64,000 bases of DNA, taken from the NCBI RefSeq assembly GCF_004016515.1, contig NZ_SACT01000002.1, positions 186,001 to 250,000 on the forward strand. Reading direction: 5' to 3'. Positions 42,954 through 51,428 of the stretch are shown one piece after another. The stretch is from Rubrivivax albus. GTDB lineage: Bacteria; Pseudomonadota; Gammaproteobacteria; Burkholderiales; Burkholderiaceae_C. Each line of letters begins with the position of its first letter. Position 1 is the first letter of the stretch. A program made the translations under genes and the position numbers. Under the pieces are notes generated by a model, which was not told the DNA's origin, made no database searches, and saw only the letters and a list, made by a program, of their open reading frames with translations.

Positions 42954-45657
42954 GCCGTGGGCCGATGCGCTGGCGGCTTTCGATCGCCTGCTCGACACGC
43001 CCGCCAACGGGCGCGACGAGCAACTGGCGGGCCTGCCGCCGGCGGTGCGTGCCCTGGTGGACCAGCTGCTCGGCGCCGACGCACACACCAGCCTGCTCGA
43101 TGCGCCCCTGGGGCTGACGCCCGACGACGAGGCGAGCATCGATGAAGACACCCCGCTGGCCGGCCGGCGCATCGGCCGCTGGCTGCTGGTGGCACCACTG
43201 GGGCACGGCGGCATGTCGGTGGTCTGGCGTGCGCGCTCGCTGGCGCCGCCAGTGGGCCAGGAGGCCGCCATCAAGCTGCTGGCGCTGGGCGCGGCCACCC
43301 CGGCCGGCCGCGCGCGCTTCGAGCGCGAGGCGCAGCTGCTGGCCACGCTGCAGCACCCGGGCATCGCGCCGGTGTTCGACGCCGGCACCACCGACGACGG
43401 CACGCCTTGGTTCGCGATGGCCGTCATCGACGGCGCACCCGCCGACGCCTGGTGCCAGGCCCACGCCGCCACGCTGGACCAGCGGGTGAACCTGGTACGC
43501 CAGGCCGCCGACGCGGTGGCCCACGCCCACCGCCACCTCGTCGTGCACCGCGACCTCAAGCCGGGCAACGTGTTGGTGGATGGCGAGGGCCGCGCCACGC
43601 TGGTCGACTTCGGCATCGCCCGCATGCTCGATGCCGGCGAGGCCACGGCGCTGACCACCGCCTTCACGCCCGACTACGCCGCGCCGGAGCAGCTGGCCGG
43701 CGGCACGGTGACCACGGCCACCGACGTCTACGGCCTGGGCGCCCTGCTGCACCGGCTGCTGCTGGGGTGCCCGCCGGTGCGCGCGGCCGATGGCGGCATC
43801 CAGGATCCGGCCGCGCTGGCCCCCGCCACCACGCCGGTCCACGCCGCCGTGGCGGACACGCCGGTCCTGCGCCGCGCCCTTCGCGGCGACCTGGGCTGGA
43901 TCCTGCGCCGTGCGCTGGCCGCGGCGCCGGCGCAGCGCTACGCCAGCGCCGCCGAGCTGGCCGCCGACCTGCGGGCGTGGCAGGCGGGCCAGCCGGTGGC
44001 GGCACGCCAGGGTGGCGCCCGCTACCGGCTGCGCAAGTGGGTGCAGCGCCACCGCGGGGCCGCGGCCGCGCTCGTGGCGCTGGCCGTCAGCGTGGTGCTG
44101 GGCGTGGCGGGCGTGCTGGTGCAGGCCGAGCGCACCCGGCAGGAGGCGGTCCGCGCGCGGGAGGCCCAGGCCACCGCCGAGGCAGCCCTCCAGCGCGCCG
44201 AGAACGCGCGCGAGGCCCTGGTGCAGGTGTTCCGCGGCAGCCGCCCCCAGGACGGCGGGGAACGCAGCGCCGGCCAGCTGCTCGACGAGGGCGAATCGCT
44301 GGCCGAAGCCCGTGAGCGCGACGGCCATGATCTGCTGGCTGCCGACCTGTTCACGATGCTGGGCTCGGCGCGGGCGGTGCGCGGCGAAACCGCCGACGCC
44401 CGCCGGCTCTACACACGCGCGCTGGCGGTGCTCGGCGGGCTGCCGCCTGCTGCTGCGCCCCGCACCCGGGTGCGGACGCTGATGGGACTGGCCGACGCCG
44501 CGGTCAACTACGGCCAGCGGGACGAAGGCATGGCCGCGCTCGACGAGGCCCTGGCGCTGATGCCTGGTGCCGGCCTGCCGTTGGCCGAGGTGCTGGACCT
44601 GCGCCTGCTGGCATTGACGCTGCGCTCAGCCGGCGGCCAGAGCCCCCAGCCGGTGGCCGAGCTGCGCGCCCTGGCGGCCGAGGTCGAGGCCGGCCCGCTG
44701 GCCGGATCCCGCGAGCACCTCGCGGTGCTGGACCGGCTGTCCACCGCGCTCGCGCTGGCCGGCACGCCCGACGACGGCCCCTTGCTGGAACAGCGCCTGC
44801 AGCTGGCCGCACGCGTGTACGCCGAAGAACCGGCCCAGCGGGTCTTCGTGATGGCCGACGCCCTGCCGTCGCTGCGCCGCCGACGCGCCTTCGACCGTGC
44901 CCAGCAGCTGGCCGACGAGGCCGTGGCCCTGGGCCGAGCCACCTTCACCCAGCCTCACGTGATGATGGCCATCGCCACCTGCAACGCGGCCGGCCTGGCG
45001 CTGCAGCGGGGTCGGCCCGCCGACGCTTTGGCGCTGCTGGAGGAGACGGCCGCCATCGACCAGGCGCTGCAACGCCGCCACCTGCACGCGCTGAGCTGCC
45101 GCATCCACCACGCCCAGGCGCTGTCTGCGCTGGGCCGCCGCGCCGAGGCCCAGGCGGCGCTGGACGCGGCGGACGCCCTGATGCAGGCGCTGCAGCGCCC
45201 GGCAGACGACAGCTGGTGGCGCGTCCTGTGCGACGAACGGGTCAAGGCCGAACTGCTGGCCGGGCGCCACAACGACGCCCGCCAGCGCCAGACCGCCTGC
45301 CTGGGCCTGCCCGCCGGCCCCTACGGCCGGCCCGACCGCGGGCTGATCGCGGCCGAGCTCGCCCTGGCGGCGGGCGACACCGCCGCCGCGGCGGAACACC
45401 TGGCCGCCTGGCCAGGCGGCGACACCCCGCCCACCGATGCCCCGGACCGCCTGTGGGGCTGGCAACTGCGCTGGGCCCTGGCGGCTGCCAAGGGTCAGCC
45501 GATCGAGGCCACGCGGCTGCACGCCGCGCTGCGCGACGCGGTGGACCGCATCCCCAGCCCCTGGGCCGCCCGCGAGGCCCTGCGTACCTGCCTGGCCGCA
45601 CCAAGCCCGCAGGGGCCGGCGAGCCCGCCCCCGGGCGCCTGCCTGCCGGGCCGCTGA
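42940..45657 (+). CDS. Serine/threonine protein kinase with TPR-like sensor domain
   Basis: A 905-residue membrane kinase. A short N-terminal part (about 1-80) precedes a Hanks-type kinase domain: glycine loop PLGHGGMSVVWRAR, Lys in EAAIKLLALG, catalytic VVHRDLKPGNVLVD, VDFGIARML, and TPDYAAPEQLAGG. A transmembrane helix follows near residues 367-390 (AAALVALAVSVVLGVAGVLV), then a coiled coil and a large TPR-like extracytoplasmic part. It probably senses an envelope signal and phosphorylates the sigma factor encoded upstream. The start is the second of two duplicated ATGs. The two genes form a two-step signalling unit. Confidence 0.88.
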   Translation: MSAEPPWADALAAFDRLLDTPANGRDEQLAGLPPAVRALVDQLLGADAHTSLLDAPLGLTPDDEASIDEDTPLAGRRIGRWLLVAPLGHGGMSVVWRARSLAPPVGQEAAIKLLALGAATPAGRARFEREAQLLATLQHPGIAPVFDAGTTDDGTPWFAMAVIDGAPADAWCQAHAATLDQRVNLVRQAADAVAHAHRHLVVHRDLKPGNVLVDGEGRATLVDFGIARMLDAGEATALTTAFTPDYAAPEQLAGGTVTTATDVYGLGALLHRLLLGCPPVRAADGGIQDPAALAPATTPVHAAVADTPVLRRALRGDLGWILRRALAAAPAQRYASAAELAADLRAWQAGQPVAARQGGARYRLRKWVQRHRGAAAALVALAVSVVLGVAGVLVQAERTRQEAVRAREAQATAEAALQRAENAREALVQVFRGSRPQDGGERSAGQLLDEGESLAEARERDGHDLLAADLFTMLGSARAVRGETADARRLYTRALAVLGGLPPAAAPRTRVRTLMGLADAAVNYGQRDEGMAALDEALALMPGAGLPLAEVLDLRLLALTLRSAGGQSPQPVAELRALAAEVEAGPLAGSREHLAVLDRLSTALALAGTPDDGPLLEQRLQLAARVYAEEPAQRVFVMADALPSLRRRRAFDRAQQLADEAVALGRATFTQPHVMMAIATCNAAGLALQRGRPADALALLEETAAIDQALQRRHLHALSCRIHHAQALSALGRRAEAQAALDAADALMQALQRPADDSWWRVLCDERVKAELLAGRHNDARQRQTACLGLPAGPYGRPDRGLIAAELALAAGDTAAAAEHLAAWPGGDTPPTDAPDRLWGWQLRWALAAAKGQPIEATRLHAALRDAVDRIPSPWAAREALRTCLAAPSPQGPASPPPGACLPGR

Positions 45658-45778
45658 CCCCCTCGTCCTTGGGGGATCTGGCCGGTACGGCATCGCCACA
45701 TGGCCCGCGGCAGGACGGTTCTCGTATGTACCGAGGTGAGCCCCCGTCGCGGTGGGCCGTTCGCCTCTGGAGTTGCCG

Positions 45779-46900
45779 ATGTCCCGTTGTTCCGCCTGGT
45801 CCGCCCTGGGTCTATCCGTGGCCCTGGTCAGCGTCCCCGCCCTGTCGGCCGCCGCCAGTTTCGGCGACGCGCTGAAGGACACCATCGAACGCGCTGCCAA
45901 AAGCGAGGTGCAGCGCAAGGCCGACCAGGAGACGCGCCGGGTCACCCGCTGCGTGCTCGGCGACGCGAAATGCGCGCGCGACGCCGAGAAACGCGGCGAC
46001 ACCGTCGAGACCGTGCCGGCGGCCGGCGGTGCCGCAGCGGCCACGGGCGCCGCGGCGGGCACTGCCGCTGCGGCCGACGTCGACCCCGGCGGCGACCACC
46101 CGATGATCGCGCCCTATCCGGGCTCGCAGCGCCAGACACGGCAGTTCGACGCCTACACCGACTACCGCCGCGAGACCGGCAGTGCGAAGGGCGAACCCGC
46201 CACCCAGGTGCAGGAAGGCAAGCTCACCCGCATCCGCTACCTCAACCCCAAGGGCCGCAGCACCTTCGAGCTGATGCGCAACTACCGCGACGCGCTGGTG
46301 GCGCGCGGCTTCCGGGTCGAATGGGCCTGCGACGACCGTGGCAGCTGCGGGCGCCGCCTGGGCAGCGTCAACGGCATGCTGCTGGGCGTGGGCAAGGACG
46401 TGCGCTACTTCACCGGCGTGCTGCGCCAGGCCGGTGGCGCCGCTTACGTCAGCATGGCCTTCACGCCACGCTACACCGACCTGCACGTGCTGGAGACGGC
46501 CACGATGGACAGCGGCCAGGTGGTGGTGGACGCCAACGCCCTGGGTGCCGGGCTGGACGCCGACGGCAAGGTCACGCTGCAGGGCATCTACTTCGACACC
46601 GGGCGCGACACGCTGCGGCCGGAATCCGACGCCGCGCTGGCCCAGGTGATGCTGCTGCTGCAGCAGCGCCCGGCGCTCAGGCTGCGCATCGTGGGCCACA
46701 CCGACAGCACCGGCAGTGCCGAGGCCAACCTGGCGCTGTCGCAGGCCCGCGCGGCGCGCGTGCGCGAGGCCCTGCTGGCGCGCGGCGTGGCCGCCAACCG
46801 GCTGGAGGCCGTGGGCATGGGCCCCAACGCGCCCGTGGCAAGCAATGACACCGAGGACGGCCGCGCGCGCAACCGGCGCGTGGAACTGGTGAAGGCCTGA
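45779..46900 (+). CDS. OmpA-family outer membrane protein with DUF4892-like N-terminus
   Basis: A 373-residue exported protein. The signal peptide ends near residue 26. A DUF4892-like domain covers the middle (HPMIAPYPGSQRQTRQFDAY, RIRYLNPKGRSTFELMRNYR, MAFTPRYTDLHVLET). The C-terminal ~120 residues are an OmpA peptidoglycan-binding domain: GIYFDTGRDTLRPESDAALA, RIVGHTDSTGSAEANLALSQ, RAARVREALL and a final GRARNRRVEL. GGAG precedes the ATG at 45779. The stop overlaps the next gene (TGATG), so they are co-translated. Confidence 0.87.
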   Translation: MSRCSAWSALGLSVALVSVPALSAAASFGDALKDTIERAAKSEVQRKADQETRRVTRCVLGDAKCARDAEKRGDTVETVPAAGGAAAATGAAAGTAAAADVDPGGDHPMIAPYPGSQRQTRQFDAYTDYRRETGSAKGEPATQVQEGKLTRIRYLNPKGRSTFELMRNYRDALVARGFRVEWACDDRGSCGRRLGSVNGMLLGVGKDVRYFTGVLRQAGGAAYVSMAFTPRYTDLHVLETATMDSGQVVVDANALGAGLDADGKVTLQGIYFDTGRDTLRPESDAALAQVMLLLQQRPALRLRIVGHTDSTGSAEANLALSQARAARVREALLARGVAANRLEAVGMGPNAPVASNDTEDGRARNRRVELVKA

Positions 46901-48195
46901 TGCGCCCGCGCACCGCGCTGGCCGCCGGCGTGGTGGCCGTGGGGGCCGCCGCAGCAGTGGTCACGCTCTCGCCCGGCGGCTGGGTGCCCGACCCGTTCGG
47001 CCCGCCGGGCGGGCCGATGGTCAGCACCGACGCGCCGCCGCCGGCACCGCCGCCCCCCGACCCGTTCCGCCCCGACGAGCCCAAGATCCCGGTGATCGAA
47101 TCGGGCAGCAAGGCCGCGGCCGCGCTGGGCGAGACGATCATCGGCAAGCCGGCCGTCGACGGGCCCGACGTGGTCGAGTCCGGCACCGACAAGGCGCGTG
47201 AGCTTGCCGGCGAGATGCTGCCGCTGGACCCCATTCCCGACCCGTTCCGCGACCACGACGCGCGCCTGGCCCGAGAACGCGCGTTCGGCGCCGACAGCCG
47301 CTTCCCGGCCAACCCCACCACCGACCGCGGCGTGTTCCGCTTCGACCTCGTGGTCACGCAGCGCGTGGAGACACGCGACGTGCTGGCGGACTTCACCTAC
47401 CACCTCAACAGCCGCGACGGCAGCTGGGTGGTGGAGGGCGAGGACGTGGCCCACCTGCTGGGCGGCACCACGATCGCCGGCGCCAAGCTGTCCTTCGTGC
47501 TGCGCAAGCCCGGCGGCGACCTGCTGGTCTGCGGCAGCCACCCGGCGCTGACCAAGTCGCCACGCGCCTGCATGCGCCTGCGCGCGGCGCTGGCGCCGAC
47601 ACAGCTGCGCGCGCTGGACGCCCGCCAGCTGGCCGCGCTGATGGACAGCGTGGCACGCGTGCCGCAGCGCCTGGGGGACGGCCCGGGCGGCGGCGCGCAG
47701 GGGTTCCGCGGCCGGCTGCGCGAGGGCGAGCGCTGGCAGCACCTGCAGGTCTGGGTGGCGCCCGGCGACAGCGGCGTGCGCACCCAGGTGCCGTGGCTGG
47801 GCATGGGCAGCGGCGTGATGAAGGATGCGCGCGTGCAGCTCAACCGCATCGTCCGCCGGCTGCGCGTGGAAGGGGCCGACCTCGACGGCGGCGACATCGT
47901 GCTCGACACGCTGGCCCTGCAACGCGGTGCGCACGACGTCAGCACGCAGAACTTCGACATCGTCACCGCCTTCACACCCGAGGGCATCGCCGAGGCCAAT
48001 GCGCTGGGTCGGGCACTCACCGACCTGAAGGCCGAGGCCGCGGAGATCGACGCCGCGCTGCGCGCCTGCCCGGACGGCAGCGCCGGCAAGGCATGCCGCC
48101 AGCAGGCGCGTGAGCGCATGAAGCGGTTGAACGAACACGCGAAGCAGCAGGCGCAGAGCTACGCCGACCGGCACGGGCTGCCGGTAGGGCGCTGA
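46900..48195 (+). CDS. Exported proline-rich protein of unknown function, coupled to OmpA-like gene
   Basis: A 431-residue protein. The N-terminus is a signal peptide or anchor (LAAGVVAVGAAAAVVTL), followed by a Pro-rich linker (APPPAPPPPDPFRPDEPKIP) and an unknown domain with blocks FDLVVTQRVETRDVLADFTY, WVVEGEDVAHLLGG and VWVAPGDSGVRTQVPWLG. The C-terminal 60 residues are helical and charged. The start overlaps the stop of the OmpA-like gene by one base. Probably an envelope protein working with the OmpA-like partner. I do not recognise the main domain. Confidence 0.75.
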   Translation: MRPRTALAAGVVAVGAAAAVVTLSPGGWVPDPFGPPGGPMVSTDAPPPAPPPPDPFRPDEPKIPVIESGSKAAAALGETIIGKPAVDGPDVVESGTDKARELAGEMLPLDPIPDPFRDHDARLARERAFGADSRFPANPTTDRGVFRFDLVVTQRVETRDVLADFTYHLNSRDGSWVVEGEDVAHLLGGTTIAGAKLSFVLRKPGGDLLVCGSHPALTKSPRACMRLRAALAPTQLRALDARQLAALMDSVARVPQRLGDGPGGGAQGFRGRLREGERWQHLQVWVAPGDSGVRTQVPWLGMGSGVMKDARVQLNRIVRRLRVEGADLDGGDIVLDTLALQRGAHDVSTQNFDIVTAFTPEGIAEANALGRALTDLKAEAAEIDAALRACPDGSAGKACRQQARERMKRLNEHAKQQAQSYADRHGLPVGR

Positions 48196-48214
48196 CGCGC
48201 CGGAGCTGGTCGCT

Positions 48215-48907
48215 TCAATCCACGCGCCGCAGCAGCCGCACGTGCATCGGGCGCACAAAGTGCGCGCCGTCCGGGCCCATGTGGGGCTCGAAGCGCGCCC
48301 GCACCGCGGCACGCAAGGCGTCGTCGAAACGCCGCTCGGCGAAGGTGACGTCCACCATGCGGCATTCGAACTCCGCGAAGTCGGCGAAACGCACCGGCAC
48401 CTCGAAGCGACGCTCGTCGGCCTGCTGCCAGCCGCCGGCGGCGATGGCGCGGTCCAGCGCCTGCTGCGCGGCGGCGCGCACCTCGCCTTCGTCGTTGAAC
48501 AGTCGGATCACCTCGTTGAGCGCACCGGCGTAGACCGGCTCGCTGACGTACAGCCAGCCGCCGGGCACCAGCACGCGCCGCACCTCGTCCAGCGCGGGGT
48601 CCATCAGCGGCATCGGCACGTGGTGCAGCGACTTCAGCATCAGCGCGCCGTCGAAGCGCGCGTCCGGGAACGGGATGGCCTGCGCGCCGCCGGCCTGGAA
48701 GCTCAGCCCCGGCGGCGCATCGGACGCGAGGTTCTTGGCGTGCTGGCGTTCGTCGACCTCCAGGCCCAGCACGCTGGCGCCGGCGTGGCGTTCCACCAGG
48801 CGGCGCGCCAGCCCGGCGGCGCCGCAGCCCAGCTCGATCAGCCGCTGGCCGTCCAGCGGCACGAGGCTCGCGAGCAGCTCGAGTTCATCGGTTCGGGTGT
48901 CGGTCAT
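48215..48907 (-). CDS. SAM-dependent methyltransferase (class I)
   Basis: A 230-residue methyltransferase. Motif I is LIELGCGAAGLARRLVE, motif II region LGLEVDERQ, motif post-I IPFPDARFDGALMLKSLHHV, then VLVPGGWLYVSEPVY. The start overlaps the stop of the metallo-hydrolase gene (TGATG), so it is part of the peroxiredoxin operon. A role linked to sulfide or persulfide, such as thiol methylation, is possible from context but not shown. Confidence 0.86.
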   Translation of the reverse strand: MTDTRTDELELLASLVPLDGQRLIELGCGAAGLARRLVERHAGASVLGLEVDERQHAKNLASDAPPGLSFQAGGAQAIPFPDARFDGALMLKSLHHVPMPLMDPALDEVRRVLVPGGWLYVSEPVYAGALNEVIRLFNDEGEVRAAAQQALDRAIAAGGWQQADERRFEVPVRFADFAEFECRMVDVTFAERRFDDALRAAVRARFEPHMGPDGAHFVRPMHVRLLRRVD

Positions 48908-49803
48908 CACAGCACGTCCAGGGGAATCTTCAGGTAGCGCGTGCCATTGTCCTCGGCCGACGGCAGCTGCCCGGCACGCATGTTCACCTGCACCGACGGC
49001 AGGATCAGCGTGGGCATCTTCAGCGTGGCGTCGCGCGCCCGGCGCAGGGCCACGAAGTCGCTCTCGGCCACGCCGTCGTGCACGTGCACGTTGGCCGCGC
49101 GCTGCTGGGCCACCGTCGTCACCGGCTGCGGCGCACGGCCGTCGGGCGGGTAGTCGTGGCACAGGTACAGCCGCGTGGCCGGCGGCAGCGCCAGCACCCT
49201 GCGGATGGACCGGTACAACACCGCTGCGTCGCCACCGGGGAAATCACAGCGGGCGGTGCCGACCTCCGGGCTGAACAGGGTGTCGCCGACGAAGGCGGCC
49301 ACCTGCGCGTCCGCACCCTCGCCATCGCGCACCACGTAGGTCATGCAGGCCGGCGTGTGCCCGGGCGTGTGCATCGCGGTGGCCTCGAGGCTGCCGATCT
49401 TGAAGCGCTCGCCGTCGTCGAACAGGCGGTCGAACTGGCGGCCGTCACGCGCGAACTCGGTGCCGGCGTTGAACAGCTTGCCGAAGGTGGCCTGCACCGT
49501 GGTGATCCCGCGGCCGATGGCCAGGCGGCCACCGAGCGCGTTCTGCAGGTAGGGCGCGGCCGAGAGGTGGTCGGCGTGCACATGCGTTTCCAGCAGCCAC
49601 TGCACCTGCGCGCCCAGTTCGCGCACGCGCGCGACCAGGCGGTCGGCGGCGGCGGTCGATGTGCGGCCGGCGGCCGGGTCGTAGTCCAGCACGCTGTCGA
49701 CCAGCGCACACTGGTTCGTGCTGCGGTCGAGCACGATGTGGCTGAAGGTGGAGGTGGCCGGGTCGAAGTGCGACTCGACATGCAGGCGTGTGGCGTTGGT
49801 CAT
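48907..49803 (-). CDS. Metallo-beta-lactamase-fold hydrolase, persulfide-dioxygenase-like
   Basis: A 298-residue metallohydrolase. Metal ligands are in LLETHVHADHLSAAPYLQ, MHTPGHTPACMTYVV and FVGDTLFSPEVGTARCDFPG; HDYPPDGR near the C-terminus is typical of the ETHE1/Blh/PDO-like group, which oxidise glutathione persulfide during sulfide detoxification. No rhodanese domain is fused. The ATG at 49803 follows the peroxiredoxin gene. The proximity of FCSD and DsrE genes supports a sulfur role. It could also be a glyoxalase II relative. Confidence 0.82.
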   Translation of the reverse strand: MTNATRLHVESHFDPATSTFSHIVLDRSTNQCALVDSVLDYDPAAGRTSTAAADRLVARVRELGAQVQWLLETHVHADHLSAAPYLQNALGGRLAIGRGITTVQATFGKLFNAGTEFARDGRQFDRLFDDGERFKIGSLEATAMHTPGHTPACMTYVVRDGEGADAQVAAFVGDTLFSPEVGTARCDFPGGDAAVLYRSIRRVLALPPATRLYLCHDYPPDGRAPQPVTTVAQQRAANVHVHDGVAESDFVALRRARDATLKMPTLILPSVQVNMRAGQLPSAEDNGTRYLKIPLDVL

Positions 49804-49886
49804 GTCCGTCCTTCGGTGAACGTGGCAGCAAGGCGGCGCAGCCCGCCCGCCCGGACCTCGGGCGAACCGCTGCGCCGCACCCGGGT

Positions 49887-50519
49887 TCAGAGCTGGCGGG
49901 TCGAGTAGTACCAGTCCACCGTCTTGAAGCCCTCGCCGGCGCGTTTGGCCACGGCCTCGGCCGTCTTCGGCGGGGGCACGATCACGTCGCAACCCGGCGT
50001 CCAGCCTTCCGGCGTGGCGACCTTGTGGGCGTCGCTGGTCTGCATGGCCTGCAGCAGGCGCACGAACTCGTCGATCGAGCGGCCGTTGCTCATCGGGTAG
50101 TACACCATCGCGCGCAGGATGCCTTCGGGGTCGATGAAGAACGTGGCGCGCACGGCCTGCGTGTCGGCCGCACCGGGGTGCACCATGCCGTAGGCAGTGG
50201 CGACCTCCATCTTGATGTCCTCGATGATCGGGAACGGGATCTCGACGCCGAACTTCTCCTGGATGTTCTGCGTCCAGGCCAGGTGCGAGTACAGGCTGTC
50301 GATCGACAAACCGATCAGCTCGCAGTTCATCGCCTTGAAGGTCTCGGCCGCCTTGGCGAAGCCGATGAACTCGGTGGTGCACACCGGCGTGAAGTCGGCC
50401 GGGTGCGAGAAGAGGATCAGCCACTTGCCCTTGTAGTCGGCGAGGCTGCGGTCGCCATGCGTGGTCTTGGCCTGGAAGGCCGGCGCGGCTTCGTTGAGGC
50501 GGGGAAAGCTGGTGGTCAT
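49887..50519 (-). CDS. Peroxiredoxin (Prx6/AhpC archaeal type)
   Basis: A 210-residue peroxidase. The peroxidatic Cys is C47 in SHPADFTPVCTTEF. A second Cys in the C-terminal part (GWTPGCDVIVPPP) matches the Prx6-like group in which a later cysteine can resolve the disulfide. CAGGAGTCC precedes the ATG at 50519; an earlier ATG at 50597 lies on the far side of an inverted repeat and lacks a good site. First gene of the operon peroxiredoxin, metallohydrolase, methyltransferase. Confidence 0.9.
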   Translation of the reverse strand: MTTSFPRLNEAAPAFQAKTTHGDRSLADYKGKWLILFSHPADFTPVCTTEFIGFAKAAETFKAMNCELIGLSIDSLYSHLAWTQNIQEKFGVEIPFPIIEDIKMEVATAYGMVHPGAADTQAVRATFFIDPEGILRAMVYYPMSNGRSIDEFVRLLQAMQTSDAHKVATPEGWTPGCDVIVPPPKTAEAVAKRAGEGFKTVDWYYSTRQL

Positions 50520-50595
50520 GTCTTGGACTCCTGTGGTGTGTGGGCCGCCGCGCGGCGGGTGATCGGGCCGATGCCTGATCGACGGGTTCAGTGTC

Positions 50596-50615
50596 ATATA
50601 CCTAGGCGGGTATAT
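50596..50615. promoter_or_regulatory. CsoR/CstR-like dyad upstream of peroxiredoxin operon
   Basis: ATATACC (50596-50602) and GGTATAT (50609-50615) are perfect 7-base arms around TAGGCG. The AT-flanked C/G tract resembles operators of CsoR/CstR/FrmR-type sensors, some of which detect persulfides. It lies 77 bases upstream of the peroxiredoxin start. No CsoR-like gene occurs in the window, so the link to a persulfide sensor is inference from neighbours. Confidence 0.5.
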
Positions 50616-50660
50616 TGATGAAGTGTCGCGATGAGGGCGATAGCCGGTGACCGACGGCGC

Positions 50661-51428
50661 TCAGCGCGCCGCCGTGAGGTCGGCGTAGTAGCTCGCCAGC
50701 GCGTCGACCTCGGCGCTGGACAGTCGCTGCGCGAAGGCCCGCATGCCGCGCTTGGGGTCGTTGGTGCGCACGTCGCCGTGGTACTGCTGCAGCGTGCGCA
50801 CCAGGTACCGCGGGTTCTGCCCCGCGAGCGCCGGGCTGGCCTTGCCGTCGCCGGTGCCGCCCTGCCCGCGTGCGCCGTGGCAGGACGCGCAGGGCGTGAT
50901 CAGGCGCGACGGATCGCCCTTGCGCACCAGCCGCTGCACGGCCGCCGCGGCGACGGTGGTCTTCGGCCGCGGCGTCTCGGCCTCGTGCGGCAGCGGCAGC
51001 GTCGCGTACCAGGCGGCGAGGTCGGCCATGTCCTGCGCCGCCATGTCGCGCGTCACCGCGTGCATCAGCGCGGCGCGTTCAACTTCGGCGCGGATGCCGC
51101 GCTGGTAGTCCACCAGCATCTTGAACGTGTAGGCCGCGCGCTGCCCGGCCACGTGGGGCCAGTTCGGCGTGGGCGCCACGCCCTTCGCGCCGTGGCAGGA
51201 CGCGCAGAACTGCTCCGCGTGCAGCCGTTCGCCGCGCGCCGGTTCGCCGGCCGGCATGGTGGCCAGCAGCGTCCGCAGTTCGCCGGGTGACAGCGCCGCC
51301 GGTGCCGGCTGGCGCTGGCCATGGGCCTCGGCTTGCATCTCGGCGTGCGCGGCAGGCAGCAGCGCGGGCACGGCAGCGGCCAGCACCAGCAGCGCGGCGG
51401 CCGCGAGATCTCGCAGGGGGGTGTTCAT
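50661..51428 (-). CDS. Diheme cytochrome c (c4-like)
   Basis: A 255-residue periplasmic cytochrome. The signal peptide ends near HAE (about residue 29). Two CxxCH heme sites are present: FCASCHGAKGVAPTPNWP and PCASCHGARGQGG, each followed by c4-like blocks (HVAGQRAAYTFKMLVDYQRG; LAGQNPRYLVRTLQQYHG). The start overlaps the FCSD stop (ATGA). As the FCSD partner it would accept electrons from sulfide oxidation and pass them to an oxidase. Last gene of the operon. Confidence 0.9.
   Translation of the reverse strand: MNTPLRDLAAAALLVLAAAVPALLPAAHAEMQAEAHGQRQPAPAALSPGELRTLLATMPAGEPARGERLHAEQFCASCHGAKGVAPTPNWPHVAGQRAAYTFKMLVDYQRGIRAEVERAALMHAVTRDMAAQDMADLAAWYATLPLPHEAETPRPKTTVAAAAVQRLVRKGDPSRLITPCASCHGARGQGGTGDGKASPALAGQNPRYLVRTLQQYHGDVRTNDPKRGMRAFAQRLSSAEVDALASYYADLTAAR

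Noticed and set aside
45658..45675. Rho-independent terminator after the kinase gene
   Set aside because: Only a 5-base C/G stem with an 8-base loop and no T tract.
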